A stretch of 64,000 nt of DNA from Betaproteobacteria bacterium Ga0077532 (lineage in GTDB: Bacteria > Pseudomonadota > Gammaproteobacteria > Burkholderiales > Ga0077523): the NCBI GenBank assembly GCA_001464895.1, contig LNEE01000032.1, positions 62,001-126,000 of the forward strand, read 5' to 3'. Both the position numbers and the translations under genes were made by a program. The stretch's first letter is position 1. Each line of letters begins with the position of its first letter. Positions 1 to 7,961 of this stretch are shown here, piece after piece. A model generated the notes under the pieces. It ran no database searches. It saw only the letters and a list, made by a program, of their open reading frames with translations, and had not been told where the DNA came from.

Positions 1-1
1 G

Positions 2-337
2 AGCAAGGACGCGCACCCGATGTACGTCTGGTCCCATCACAAGTGCACCGATGGCTTCGGCGAGGTCGCACCGGTGGGTCGCTTCGAACCGAACCCATTC
101 GGTCTCCACGACATCCTCGGCAATCTGCGCGAATGGGTGCAGGACTGCCACCACGCGGGGTATCTGAACGCACCCGCGGACGGGTCTGCGTGGGACGAGA
201 CCACCTGCGAGAAGCGACTCGTGCGTGGCGGCGCCTGGATCGATGGGGCCTCGACGTCCCGCGCCGCCTATCGGCATCCGGAGGATGCCGGGTTCCGCAA
301 CTACCAGGTCGGTATCCGCCTCGCCCGCGACCTCTGA
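2..337 (+). CDS. Formylglycine-generating-enzyme (SUMF1/FGE-sulfatase) domain protein, C-terminal part
   Basis: The reading frame is open from the left edge, so only the last 111 residues are present and the true start lies outside the window. The visible part matches the end of the FGE-sulfatase fold: a GLHDILGNLREWVQD block, then RLVRGGAW, and a closing GIRLARDL. This family includes sulfatase-modifying enzymes, but many bacterial members are non-catalytic or ergothioneine/PvdO-like, and the missing N-terminal part would be needed to choose. The gene converges on xerD with about 34 bases between stops. Family assignment is firm; substrate unknown. Confidence 0.75.
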   Translation, partial: SKDAHPMYVWSHHKCTDGFGEVAPVGRFEPNPFGLHDILGNLREWVQDCHHAGYLNAPADGSAWDETTCEKRLVRGGAWIDGASTSRAAYRHPEDAGFRNYQVGIRLARDL

Positions 338-371
338 GGTCCAGCGCCGATGTCGGATCGCGCCATGTCGG

Positions 372-1304
372 CTAGCCGCGGGGATGATGCTTCGCGTGCA
401 GTTGTTTGAGTCGCTCGCGGGCGACGTGCGTGTAGATCTGCGTGGTGGAGACATCCGAATGCCCCAGCAGCATCTGCACGACGCGTAGGTCCGCTCCGTG
501 GTTCAAGAGGTGCGTGGCGAACGCGTGCCGCAGCACGTGCGGCGAGATCGGCTTCGCGATGCCCGCCCGACGAGCGTAGCGCTTCACCAGGGCCCAGAAC
601 ATCTGGCGTGTCATGGCACGACCCCGCGCCGTCGGAAAGAGGTCCGAGGTGACCTGCCCGCCCAATACGACCGGCCGACCTGTTCCCACGAACTCCTGCA
701 CCCACGCCACAGCCACTTCTCCGATGGGCACGAGACGCTCCTTCGATCCCTTGCCCATCACGCGCAGGACCCCCGCCTCCAGGTTCACCTGACCGAGCTC
801 CAGCGTCACGAGTTCAGTCACCCGCAACCCGGTGGCGTAGAGCAGTTCCAGCATCGCACGGTCCCGCAGGCCCAACGGCGTCTTTTCGTCGGGTGCCGCC
901 AGCAGACGCTCGACCTCGTCCTCCGACAGACTCTTGGGCAGGGAACGCGGCAGCTTCGGCGCGTCTATCTGCAGCGTCGGATCCGCGACAAGGCGGCCGT
1001 CGCGGATCTGCATCCGATAGAAGCGCTTCAGCGTTGAGAGAAGCCGCCCCGCCGAGGACGCCTTCGTGCGAATGGCGTAGCGGTGCGCCAGGTACCCGAG
1101 AAGATCCGCGTGCTGCGCCTCGATCAAACCTCGACCATGGGTCCGGCGCAACCATGCGGCGAACTGGCAGAGATCACGCCGGTACGCGGCCAGCGTGTTC
1201 TGCGACAGTCCGTCTTCGAGCCAGATCGCGTCGCAGAACGCATCGATCGCCGGATCGGCGTCGGGCACTACGGTGCGAGGACGCCCTCGTGTCGCAGCAG
1301 CCAT
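372..1304 (-). CDS. xerD: Site-specific tyrosine recombinase XerD
   Basis: Tyrosine recombinase of 310 residues that would act with XerC at dif to resolve chromosome dimers. An N-terminal SAM-like core-binding domain (about residues 20-105, with LSQNTLAAYRRDL) is followed by the catalytic domain. All catalytic positions are visible: Arg161 in ATGLRVTEL, Lys185 in MGKGSKER, His256 and Arg259 in SPHVLRH, His282 in LLGHSD and the nucleophile Tyr291 in TQIYTHV. The opening of the protein resembles XerD more than XerC, and it has no phage or integron features. Its ATG lies inside the end of the upstream methyltransferase gene (37-base overlap), so the two are probably co-transcribed. Confidence 0.93.
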   Translation of the reverse strand: MAAATRGRPRTVVPDADPAIDAFCDAIWLEDGLSQNTLAAYRRDLCQFAAWLRRTHGRGLIEAQHADLLGYLAHRYAIRTKASSAGRLLSTLKRFYRMQIRDGRLVADPTLQIDAPKLPRSLPKSLSEDEVERLLAAPDEKTPLGLRDRAMLELLYATGLRVTELVTLELGQVNLEAGVLRVMGKGSKERLVPIGEVAVAWVQEFVGTGRPVVLGGQVTSDLFPTARGRAMTRQMFWALVKRYARRAGIAKPISPHVLRHAFATHLLNHGADLRVVQMLLGHSDVSTTQIYTHVARERLKQLHAKHHPRG

Positions 1305-1777
1305 CGCTTCACCTCCATCGGATGGCCGTCGGTGCGGCCCATGAATCCCCCCAGCCCGTCTCGCGCGACGACCCGGTGGCAGGGCACCACTGGAGGAACA
1401 GGATTGCTGCCGCAGGCACCACCGAGGGGGCGCGCGACGGTTCCCAGGCGATCCGCGAGTTCACCATACGTGAGCACCACACCTACCGGTATGCGACGCA
1501 ACGCGTCCCAGACACGCCGACGGAACGGTGTGCCATCGAGCGCGATCGGGAGGTCGAAGGGAAAATGCGGGTCCTCGAGGTATCGCTCGAGCTGGCGGCA
1601 TGCCTCGACAGCCAGAGGCTCGCGCGGAGACCTGAGAGCACTCCCGGGCGGGAGATACTCGATGCGCGCGACGAAGTCGCCCGCCAGGCGCACGCCGATG
1701 CAACCGAAGGGCGCCGGTATGCAGGCGTCGCGCGCTTCAGTGTCGAGCAAGGCCACGCGACCGCAGCACGTGCACAC
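1268..1777 (-). CDS. ogt: Methylated-DNA--[protein]-cysteine S-methyltransferase (Ogt type)
   Basis: Suicidal repair protein that would transfer the alkyl group from O6-alkylguanine to its own cysteine. Residues about 84-155 form the DNA-binding/active-site domain: the TYGELADRLG recognition-helix region is followed by PCHRV at residues 132-136, making Cys133 the acceptor. At 169 residues it is the short Ogt/AGT form without an Ada regulatory domain. The start is uncertain: GTG at 1777 overlaps the TRAP permease gene by 41 bases, and a second GTG at 1756 is possible; neither has a convincing ribosome-binding site. It sits between the TRAP permease and xerD in an overlapping minus-strand run. 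Confidence 0.9.
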   Translation of the reverse strand: MCTCCGRVALLDTEARDACIPAPFGCIGVRLAGDFVARIEYLPPGSALRSPREPLAVEACRQLERYLEDPHFPFDLPIALDGTPFRRRVWDALRRIPVGVVLTYGELADRLGTVARPLGGACGSNPVPPVVPCHRVVARDGLGGFMGRTDGHPMEVKRWLLRHEGVLAP

Positions 1778-3689
1778 CCGTGACGAGGGCCGCGAGGGCG
1801 AATCCGGCCATGTCGCTCCATGTCGCCGACCACGCGAGCAACAGCCCCGCCAGGATGAAGGCGGTCCGTTCCATGAGAGCCAGGCGCACCACCAGCCACC
1901 CCTGGGCGCCGATCGCGAGGGCCACGACGCCCACGAGAGCGGTGATCGTGACGACCACCATGTTGGGGATCGGGCCCGAGAGCAGCAGACCGACGCCTTC
2001 GGGAGCGAGCACGAACATGAAGGGCGTGACGAAGGCGGGCAGCGTGTACTTCCAGGACGACAGTGTCGTTCGATAGGGATCGCCGCCGGTGATGGCCGCC
2101 GCAGCGAATGGGGACAGCGCCGTCGGCGGGGACACCTCGGACAGGACTGCGTAGTAGAAGATGAACATGTGCGCCGCGAAGTCCGGCACGCCGACCTGGG
2201 TGAGCGCCGGTGCGGCCACGACGGCGCAGATGATGTAGGACGCGGTGACCGGCACCGCGAGCCCCACGATCCAGACGAGCAACGCAGTGTAGAGCGCCGT
2301 CAGTGCCAGATTCCCGCCGGCGTAGTCGATGACGATCCCACTGAACTTCAGGCCAAGGCCCGTGAGCGTCACGACGCCGACGATGATGCCGGCGGCGGCG
2401 CAGGTCGCCGCCACGCCGAGCACGCCCTTCGCGCCGTCCGCGAGTGCGCCGACCAGTCGTATGGGCCCGATGGCGGTATCCCGGCGGATCCAGCTGGTCA
2501 CCACCGCCAGCACCGTCGCCCAGAACACGGACATCATGGGCGAGAAGCCGACGATCATGAACACCACGACGGTGATGAGCGACAGGAAGTGGTAGCCGTA
2601 GCGCTTCGCAAGCACCCACGCGCCAGTCGATTCGATGGCGACGCTGCCGCCTTTGAATCGCCTCGAATCGAGCTCCACCATCACGAAGAGCGACGCGTAG
2701 AACAGGACCGTCGGGATGGCCGCCATGCGGATCACGTCGAGGTACGAGATCTTCAGGAATTCCGCGATCAGGAATGCCGCAGCACCGAGCACGGGCGGTG
2801 ACAGGATCGCGCCGAGTCCACCCGCAGCGAGCAATCCGCCGGCGGCTTCCTTCGTGTAGCCGGCCCGCGACAGCAGTGGATACGCCACGGAACCCAGGGT
2901 GACCGTCGTGGCCACGCCACTGCCGGACGGCCCGCCGAGCAGGAAGGATCCAAGCACGACGGCGCGGCCCGGGGCTGCCCGGCTCCTACCCATCACAGAC
3001 AACGCGAAGTCGATGAAGAACTTCCCTGCGCCCGACGCCTGCAGGATCGCGCCGTACACCGTGAAGAGGACGATGAGGGTCGCGCACACGTCGATCGGGG
3101 CGCCGAAGATACCCTCCATCGTCATCGCCATGTGCCCCACCAGACGGTCGAGCGGATAGCCCCGGTGCGTCCAAGGTGGCGGGAGCCATGGGCCGACGAA
3201 CGCGTACGCGACGAATGCGGCAACGACGATCGGCAGCACCCATCCGGAGGTCCGGCGCACCGCCTCGAGCACCAGCAGCATGAGCAGCGTGCCCGCAACG
3301 ACATCCCACGCCTCTGGCTCGATGGAGCGATCTGCCGCAGCGTCCCAGTCGCGGAGAAACCAGACGATGCAACCAACCGTGAGGGCGGCGAGCAGCCAGT
3401 CCCAGGGCATCACCCGGTCGCGGAAACGGGCCGCTGCCGGGAGCGTGAGAAAGAGCAGACCCACCATCAGCGCCACGTGAATTCCGCGCAGCCAGGGTGC
3501 GCTGACGATGTCCACTGCTGCATAGAGATGGAACAGCGACGTGGCGGCAAGGGCCACCGTCAGTCCGGTCGCAAGGGGGCCGCGAAGGCGGTTGGCAGCG
3601 CCGTCCTCCTGCTCGACGAATCGCTCGGCTTCGGCCAGGCGTTCCGCCTCGACGGCATCGAGGCCCGGCTCGATCCCGCGGGTACTCAC
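1737..3689 (-). CDS. TRAP transporter fused permease (4TM/12TM, TAXI type)
   Basis: Inner-membrane protein of 650 residues with many hydrophobic segments, the size expected when the small DctQ-like and large DctM-like TRAP subunits are fused. After an acidic, charged N-terminus of about 35 residues come roughly four helices and then the large-subunit region containing GSFLLGGPSGSGVATTVTLGSVAYP. Fused permeases of this kind normally pair with TAXI-type binding proteins, and one lies immediately upstream with a 7-base gap. Together they should drive sodium-coupled uptake of an organic acid or amino acid; the substrate cannot be read from sequence. The start used is GTG. Confidence 0.88.
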   Translation of the reverse strand: MSTRGIEPGLDAVEAERLAEAERFVEQEDGAANRLRGPLATGLTVALAATSLFHLYAAVDIVSAPWLRGIHVALMVGLLFLTLPAAARFRDRVMPWDWLLAALTVGCIVWFLRDWDAAADRSIEPEAWDVVAGTLLMLLVLEAVRRTSGWVLPIVVAAFVAYAFVGPWLPPPWTHRGYPLDRLVGHMAMTMEGIFGAPIDVCATLIVLFTVYGAILQASGAGKFFIDFALSVMGRSRAAPGRAVVLGSFLLGGPSGSGVATTVTLGSVAYPLLSRAGYTKEAAGGLLAAGGLGAILSPPVLGAAAFLIAEFLKISYLDVIRMAAIPTVLFYASLFVMVELDSRRFKGGSVAIESTGAWVLAKRYGYHFLSLITVVVFMIVGFSPMMSVFWATVLAVVTSWIRRDTAIGPIRLVGALADGAKGVLGVAATCAAAGIIVGVVTLTGLGLKFSGIVIDYAGGNLALTALYTALLVWIVGLAVPVTASYIICAVVAAPALTQVGVPDFAAHMFIFYYAVLSEVSPPTALSPFAAAAITGGDPYRTTLSSWKYTLPAFVTPFMFVLAPEGVGLLLSGPIPNMVVVTITALVGVVALAIGAQGWLVVRLALMERTAFILAGLLLAWSATWSDMAGFALAALVTGVHVLRSRGLARH

Positions 3690-3696
3690 ATCGGAC

Positions 3697-4650
3697 TCAC
3701 TGGAGCTTCAACCCTTTCTCGGCGAAGAACCTGACGGCACCAGGGTGGAAGGGGATGGCTGCTGCACCGGCTGTCTGATACTCGAGAGACAGCGTCGCGA
3801 ACTCCTTGTGCACGGCGATCATGTCGCTGCGGCGATCGAACACGGTCTTCACGATCTCGTAGGCGACGTCGTCGGGCATGCTGGCATTCACGAACAACAC
3901 GTTCCAGACATTCACGTTGCTCGAATCCTTTGCCATCCCTGGATACGCCGACTTCGGGATCGCGCTGCGGCTGTACAGGGGGCCGTATCGCTTGTTGAGC
4001 GCGTCCACCACGTCGCCGTGTTCGAGCAACTGAATCTTCACGCCAGGGGTCGCTGCCAGATCCGTGACCGCGGCCGTCGGCACACCGCCACCCCAGAAGA
4101 ATGCGTCGATCTTGCGATCCTTGATGGCATTGACGGATTCGTTGACCGAAAGGCGCTCGCGCTTGATGCGGTCCCGCAGGCCCTGGGCTTCGAGGATCCG
4201 CATGGCCCACACTTCCGTCGCGCCACCGGGGGATCCGAGCGAGACACGCTTGCCCTCGAGATCCTTGAGGGACGTGATGCCGGTGCTGTCCACCGTGACG
4301 ATGTGCATGCGGTTCGGATACAGCACCACGAGGGCACGCAGCGGTAGCTTCTTTCCGGAAAAACGATCATTGCCGGAGTAGGCGTCCCACGCTGCGTCGG
4401 CCATCGAGAACCCGATGTCGGCACGTCCGGATCCGACGAGCTTGAGGTTGTCGATGGAGCCGCCAGTGACCTCTGCGGTCACCTGCCAACCTGGAACGTG
4501 CCGAGAGAGCACTTGCGCGAGGCCGCCGGCGAGCGGGTAATAGACCCCGCCGGTGTTGCCTGAGCCGATCGACAGCATGCGGGACTCTGCGAGTGCATGC
4601 CCACCTACGATGCATGCCACGGCAAGAACGACGAGACGAACAAATTTCAT
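3697..4650 (-). CDS. TAXI family TRAP transporter solute-binding protein
   Basis: Periplasmic substrate-binding protein of 317 residues. The ATG at 4650 is chosen because it begins a classical signal peptide (MKFVRLVVLAVACIVGGHALA) with likely cleavage after Ala21; a longer frame exists upstream but would bury the signal. The mature protein starts with the TAXI signature region SIGSGNTGGVYYPLAGGLAQ, followed by the GSGRADIGFSMADAA ligand-pocket segment. It precedes the fused TRAP permease in the same orientation, so it should deliver the ligand to it. The ligand is unknown; some family members have been linked to glutamate or related acids. Confidence 0.9.
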   Translation of the reverse strand: MKFVRLVVLAVACIVGGHALAESRMLSIGSGNTGGVYYPLAGGLAQVLSRHVPGWQVTAEVTGGSIDNLKLVGSGRADIGFSMADAAWDAYSGNDRFSGKKLPLRALVVLYPNRMHIVTVDSTGITSLKDLEGKRVSLGSPGGATEVWAMRILEAQGLRDRIKRERLSVNESVNAIKDRKIDAFFWGGGVPTAAVTDLAATPGVKIQLLEHGDVVDALNKRYGPLYSRSAIPKSAYPGMAKDSSNVNVWNVLFVNASMPDDVAYEIVKTVFDRRSDMIAVHKEFATLSLEYQTAGAAAIPFHPGAVRFFAEKGLKLQ

Positions 4651-4778
4651 GCGGAATCCCGGACGGAGCGAAAGCTGCCGGATTGTAGCAACGCCCCCCG
4701 TCGAACATGGAAATGGTTCCACGCGTCGAACGAACGAGGCGACACGCGCACGAGAATCGGGAACGAAAACGCGGCAAG

Positions 4779-4810
4779 AAAAAACAGAGGCGACCCTGGG
4801 GTCGCCTCTG
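4779..4810 (-). terminator. Rho-independent terminator of the rpsP-rimM-trmD-rplS operon
   Basis: Bases 4785-4795 and 4800-4810 form a perfect 11-bp stem (CAGAGGCGACC pairing with GGTCGCCTCTG) with a 4-base loop. Read on the minus strand it is followed at once by six T residues. It lies about 57 bases past the rplS stop. Confidence 0.85.
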
Positions 4811-4838
4811 AGCACATCTGTATCTGTGGATCGCTGCG

Positions 4839-4861
4839 GCGCCCTGCATCCTGCAGGGCGC
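4839..4861 (-). terminator. GC hairpin just past the rplS stop
   Basis: A perfect 10-bp stem, GCGCCCTGCA with TGCAGGGCGC, with a 3-base loop sits 6 bases after the rplS stop codon and upstream of the T-tailed terminator. It has no T-run of its own, so it may protect the 3' end of the mRNA or help termination rather than terminate alone. Confidence 0.5.
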
Positions 4862-4866
4862 TCAAC

Positions 4867-5277
4867 TCAGACCTGGGCCTTGGCGGCAGCCGCTGCCGCG
4901 GCCGCAGCGCGATCCGCAGCGGACGGGCCGAGCTTCTCGCGGATCCGCGCGGACTTGCCGGAGCGCTCACGCAGGTAGTACAGCTTGGCACGACGCACTG
5001 CACCGCGGCGCTTCACTTCGATCGAAGCGATGAGCGGCGAATAGGTCTGGAAGGTCCGCTCGACGCCCTCACCGGAGGAGATCTTGCGCACGATGAAGGA
5101 AGAATTGAGTCCCCGATTCCGCTTCGCGATCACCACGCCCTCGTAGGCCTGGACACGCTTGCGGGTACCTTCGACCACGTTCACGCCGACGATGACGGTA
5201 TCACCTGGTCCGAAGGCGGGGATGGTCTTGCCAAGCCGCTTGATCTCTTCGGCTTCGATTTGTGCGATCACGTCCAT
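4867..5277 (-). CDS. rplS: 50S ribosomal protein L19
   Basis: Large-subunit protein at the 30S-50S interface. The 136 residues cover the whole L19 fold, with the conserved middle [16 protein letters not shown] and [15 protein letters not shown] and the C-terminal [18 protein letters not shown]. An unusual alanine-rich tail (a run of nine Ala after DR) extends beyond the usual end of about 115-120 residues. It is the last gene of the rpsP-rimM-trmD-rplS operon; a clear AAGGAG ribosome-binding site precedes the ATG, and two hairpins follow the stop. Confidence 0.97.
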   Translation of the reverse strand: MDVIAQIEAEEIKRLGKTIPAFGPGDTVIVGVNVVEGTRKRVQAYEGVVIAKRNRGLNSSFIVRKISSGEGVERTFQTYSPLIASIEVKRRGAVRRAKLYYLRERSGKSARIREKLGPSAADRAAAAAAAAAKAQV

Positions 5278-5297
5278 TTAGCGCTCCTTTTAGCCTT

Positions 5298-5338
5298 TAA
5301 GCTCTCAGGCCCATAAGCTCTCAGGCCCATAAGCCCTC
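5298..5338. repeat. 16-bp tandem repeat between trmD and rplS
   Basis: The unit TAAGCTCTCAGGCCCA occurs twice without mismatch (5298-5313 and 5314-5329), followed by a partial third copy (TAAGCCCTC, 5330-5338). It fills most of the 67-base gap between trmD and rplS, immediately upstream of the rplS ribosome-binding site. Confidence 0.85.
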
Positions 5339-5344
5339 GAGATC

Positions 5345-6109
5345 TCAAGCCTTGCTCGACTCGTATTCCTGCCGAAACTCTTCCAGCAGTCCCCGTTCCC
5401 GGGTAGTCAGTTCGCGCCGCGCCAGCAGATCCGGGCGCCGCAGCCATGTACGTCCCAGCGCCTGCTTCAGGCGCCATGTTTCGATGTCGGCGTGGTGTCC
5501 GGACATCAGCACCGCCGGCACACGCTCGCCTTCGTAGACTTCCGGGCGGGTGTAGTGCGGGCAATCGAGCAACCCCGATACGAACGAATCCTCCACCGCC
5601 GACGCTGCATCGCCGAGCACTCCCGGCAACTGCCTGATCACGGCATCCAGCAGCACCATCGCGGGCAGTTCGCCGCCGGACAGCACGTAGTCTCCAACGG
5701 AGATCTCCATGTCGACCGAACTGCGCATGAGGCGGTCATCGATCCCCTCGTAGCGCCCGCACAACAGAACCATTCCTTCCAGCGCGGCCAACTCCATGAC
5801 GGTCTCGTGATCGAGAACGCTTCCCTGCGGAGAGAGACACACCACCCGCGTTCCACCGACACCGCAACTTGCCTGCCGCTGGCGGGCCGCCTTCAGCGCC
5901 TTCGCGAGAGGATCCGCCATCATCACCATACCGGGGCCCCCACCGTAGGGCCTGTCGTCGACCGTCCGGTAGGCATTTGCCGCGAACTCGCGCGGATTCC
6001 AGGCCACCATGCTGTACAACCCGAGTTCCCGCGCCCTGCCCGTGACACCCCATCGGGTCACCGCATCGAACATCGCCGGGAACAACGTCACGACGTCGAA
6101 ATGCTTCAC
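5345..6109 (-). CDS. trmD: tRNA (guanine-37-N1)-methyltransferase TrmD
   Basis: Methylates G37 next to the anticodon using SAM, preventing +1 frameshifting. The 254-residue protein has the SPOUT trefoil-knot elements in order: CLSPQG, then [14 protein letters not shown], then [20 protein letters not shown], followed by the C-terminal tRNA-binding region with [14 protein letters not shown]. The N-terminus [15 protein letters not shown] is typical. The ATG lies directly beside the stop codon of rimM, so translation is probably coupled. Confidence 0.97.
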   Translation of the reverse strand: MKHFDVVTLFPAMFDAVTRWGVTGRARELGLYSMVAWNPREFAANAYRTVDDRPYGGGPGMVMMADPLAKALKAARQRQASCGVGGTRVVCLSPQGSVLDHETVMELAALEGMVLLCGRYEGIDDRLMRSSVDMEISVGDYVLSGGELPAMVLLDAVIRQLPGVLGDAASAVEDSFVSGLLDCPHYTRPEVYEGERVPAVLMSGHHADIETWRLKQALGRTWLRRPDLLARRELTTRERGLLEEFRQEYESSKA

Positions 6110-6637
6110 TCAGTAATCCAGTCCCCAGTCGACACGGATCTTCCCACCGACCACGTCGACCTCCTGAACATAGTGGTCGACGAAGGGGATCAGGCGTTCC
6201 TTGTCTCCTGCGACGACCAGAACGCTCTGGGCACCGTTGTCCATCAGGTGGTCGACGCGCCCAAGCAACTCGCCCTGGAGGTTCGTGACCTCGAGGCCGA
6301 TCAGGTCGACCCAGTAATACTCACCTGCTTCGTGCGGTGGCAACTCCGACCGAGTCACCGCAACGTCCCAATGTCGCCATTTCGCGGCGGCTTCAGGAGT
6401 GTCGATGCCTTCCAACTTCGCCACCACCACTTCACCGTTGACTGTCGCTTCCTGGAGGGTCACGGCTCTCCATTCACCGTCATCACGGCCCAACCACCAT
6501 TTGAGGTGCCCCAACAGTCCGTCGGGCTTCTCGGTGAACGGCCGGATCTTGAGCCAGCCCTTGATGCCGAACGGGGCGATCACGCGCCCCATCACCACCA
6601 ATTCGCCCTGCGCTCCCGCAGACTCACCGGTCGTCAT
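6110..6637 (-). CDS. rimM: Ribosome maturation factor RimM
   Basis: Assembly factor for the 30S head that binds ribosomal protein S19. The RimM N-terminal beta-barrel is recognisable from GRVIAPFGIKGWLKIRPF; the PRC-barrel half contains YYWVDLIGLEV and ends in RIRVDWGLDY-like residues. I use the ATG at 6637 (175 residues, close to the usual 170-185); a GTG at 6667 in the same frame would add 10 residues but has no better ribosome-binding site. It lies between rpsP and trmD in the conserved operon order. Confidence 0.93.
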   Translation of the reverse strand: MTTGESAGAQGELVVMGRVIAPFGIKGWLKIRPFTEKPDGLLGHLKWWLGRDDGEWRAVTLQEATVNGEVVVAKLEGIDTPEAAAKWRHWDVAVTRSELPPHEAGEYYWVDLIGLEVTNLQGELLGRVDHLMDNGAQSVLVVAGDKERLIPFVDHYVQEVDVVGGKIRVDWGLDY

Positions 6638-6679
6638 CGATGCCGGTTCATCCGCCACAGAAAGCACCTGGAAGCGCTA

Positions 6680-6940
6680 TCAGGCGGCGGCAACCGCGGT
6701 CTTGCTGAACTGCTTCACCAGGCGCTTCACCGTATCGGACGGTTGAGCACCCTTGCTTTCCCAGTGGGAGAGACGGGCAAGATCGATACGCAGTTTCACG
6801 TCGCCGGAGGAGGCCACCGGGTTGTAGAAACCCACGCGCTCGATGAACCGTCCGTCACGTGGGTCGCGGGAGTCCGCAACCACCAGATTGTAGAAGGGGC
6901 GCTTCTTGGCGCCGCCTCGGGCAAGTCGGATCACAACCAT
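6680..6940 (-). CDS. rpsP: 30S ribosomal protein S16
   Basis: Small-subunit protein needed for 30S assembly. The 86 residues start with [20 protein letters not shown] and contain [14 protein letters not shown], both diagnostic for S16. The ATG is preceded by TAGGAAAT. First gene of the rpsP-rimM-trmD-rplS operon, with a good promoter about 35-65 bases upstream. Confidence 0.97.
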   Translation of the reverse strand: MVVIRLARGGAKKRPFYNLVVADSRDPRDGRFIERVGFYNPVASSGDVKLRIDLARLSHWESKGAQPSDTVKRLVKQFSKTAVAAA

Positions 6941-6974
6941 TGGAATTTCCTAGCGGTTTCCAAAAAAGGGGCGA

Positions 6975-7004
6975 ATTCTAGTCATGCGCGTCTCGGCTTG
7001 GCAA
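6975..7004 (-). promoter_or_regulatory. Sigma70-type promoter of the rpsP operon
   Basis: On the minus strand, TTGCCA (6999-7004, 5 of 6 consensus) is separated by 18 bases from TAGAAT (6975-6980, 5 of 6). Initiation would fall near 6968, about 28 bases before the rpsP start codon. Confidence 0.7.
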
Positions 7005-7030
7005 GGCAATTTCCACGCGCGGACCCATGT

Positions 7031-7789
7031 TCACTTCGACGCAGGGGTCGCCTGGGTGCGGAACACCTCGTCGAGGAAGCTGACGATCTCAGCCGAGAGG
7101 ACATCCTCGCGACCCTCGAAGAAGTGGAGCGCCTCCGGAACGACGATCTGCCTGGAGCCGCGGATCTTGGAGATCTGCTTCAGACGCTCGGATGCGCCGA
7201 CCTGGGTGATCTCCCAGTCCTTGCTGCCGAAGATGTCGAGGACCGGGATCTTGATCCGGAACATCTCCTCGAGACCGTTGATGATCCCGATGAAGGCCCA
7301 GGCCTTCACGTGAGTCTTTTTGGTGTTCATGAGGTACTGGTTCGCCATCGTCGCTCCCAGGCTGTGGGAAACGATCGCCACGTTCTCGAACCCCTTTGCC
7401 TTCAGCCACTCGGCCGCCAGGTCGTATCGCTCTGCTGCCTCGGGATACGTCGAGATGTAGTCGCCGATCTTGGCTCCTCCGCCCAGCACGGGAAGCTGTA
7501 TCGAAAGCGTTGAGTAACCGAGTTCGGCGAGCTTGATCCGCAGCACCCCATACAGCTCGAAATCAGGATTCCAGCCTCTGCCATGGCCCAGGACGATGGC
7601 TCCACGAGCGTTCTCGGCCTCGGTCCAGAGTGCGAGGAAGTCGTGGCCGTTGGCCTGCTTGATCCAGACGGGCTCCCCGACGACGAGCCCAGGTACGATC
7701 TGGTCGGACCAGCGCTTCTCGCGGTAGTAGTCCTGCGCACTCGCGGAGAAGGTCACGAACGTCAACACGCACAGCAACAGGAAACGCAT
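7031..7789 (-). CDS. Exported alpha/beta hydrolase
   Basis: Probable periplasmic serine hydrolase of 252 residues. The ATG at 7789 is preferred to an upstream in-frame start because GAGG precedes it and it begins a signal peptide (MRFLLLCVLTFVTFSASA, cleaved before QDYY). The fold shows the nucleophile elbow SHSLGAT, a possible acid in DIFGSKDWE and a histidine in EALHFFEG. A segment ARGAIVLGHGRGWNPDF resembles the oxyanion-hole strand. No specific substrate can be inferred; it stands alone between ffh and rpsP on the same strand. Confidence 0.75.
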   Translation of the reverse strand: MRFLLLCVLTFVTFSASAQDYYREKRWSDQIVPGLVVGEPVWIKQANGHDFLALWTEAENARGAIVLGHGRGWNPDFELYGVLRIKLAELGYSTLSIQLPVLGGGAKIGDYISTYPEAAERYDLAAEWLKAKGFENVAIVSHSLGATMANQYLMNTKKTHVKAWAFIGIINGLEEMFRIKIPVLDIFGSKDWEITQVGASERLKQISKIRGSRQIVVPEALHFFEGREDVLSAEIVSFLDEVFRTQATPASK

Positions 7790-7961
7790 CAGGAACCGCC
7801 TCACTTCGTTCAAGGATAAGAAACCGGGAACTGCCAAGTCTGGGCCACAAAGCCTGTGGCAATAGGGAGACCCCTTGGCGGGCGCGGGGTTCGCAAGAGA
7901 GTCGTTCCGAGGCGGCATTGCCAGGCTGCGAACCCGAGGAGGAGGGCTCGACCTGACGCCC

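Noticed and set aside
1083-2801. Plus-strand open frame (572 codons) opposite xerD, ogt and the TRAP permease
   Set aside because: Low-complexity Arg/His/Asp/Gly-rich translation typical of antisense frames.
5492-7513. Long plus-strand open frame (673 codons) opposite trmD, rimM and rpsP
   Set aside because: It crosses three conserved genes in antisense and has no recognisable domain.
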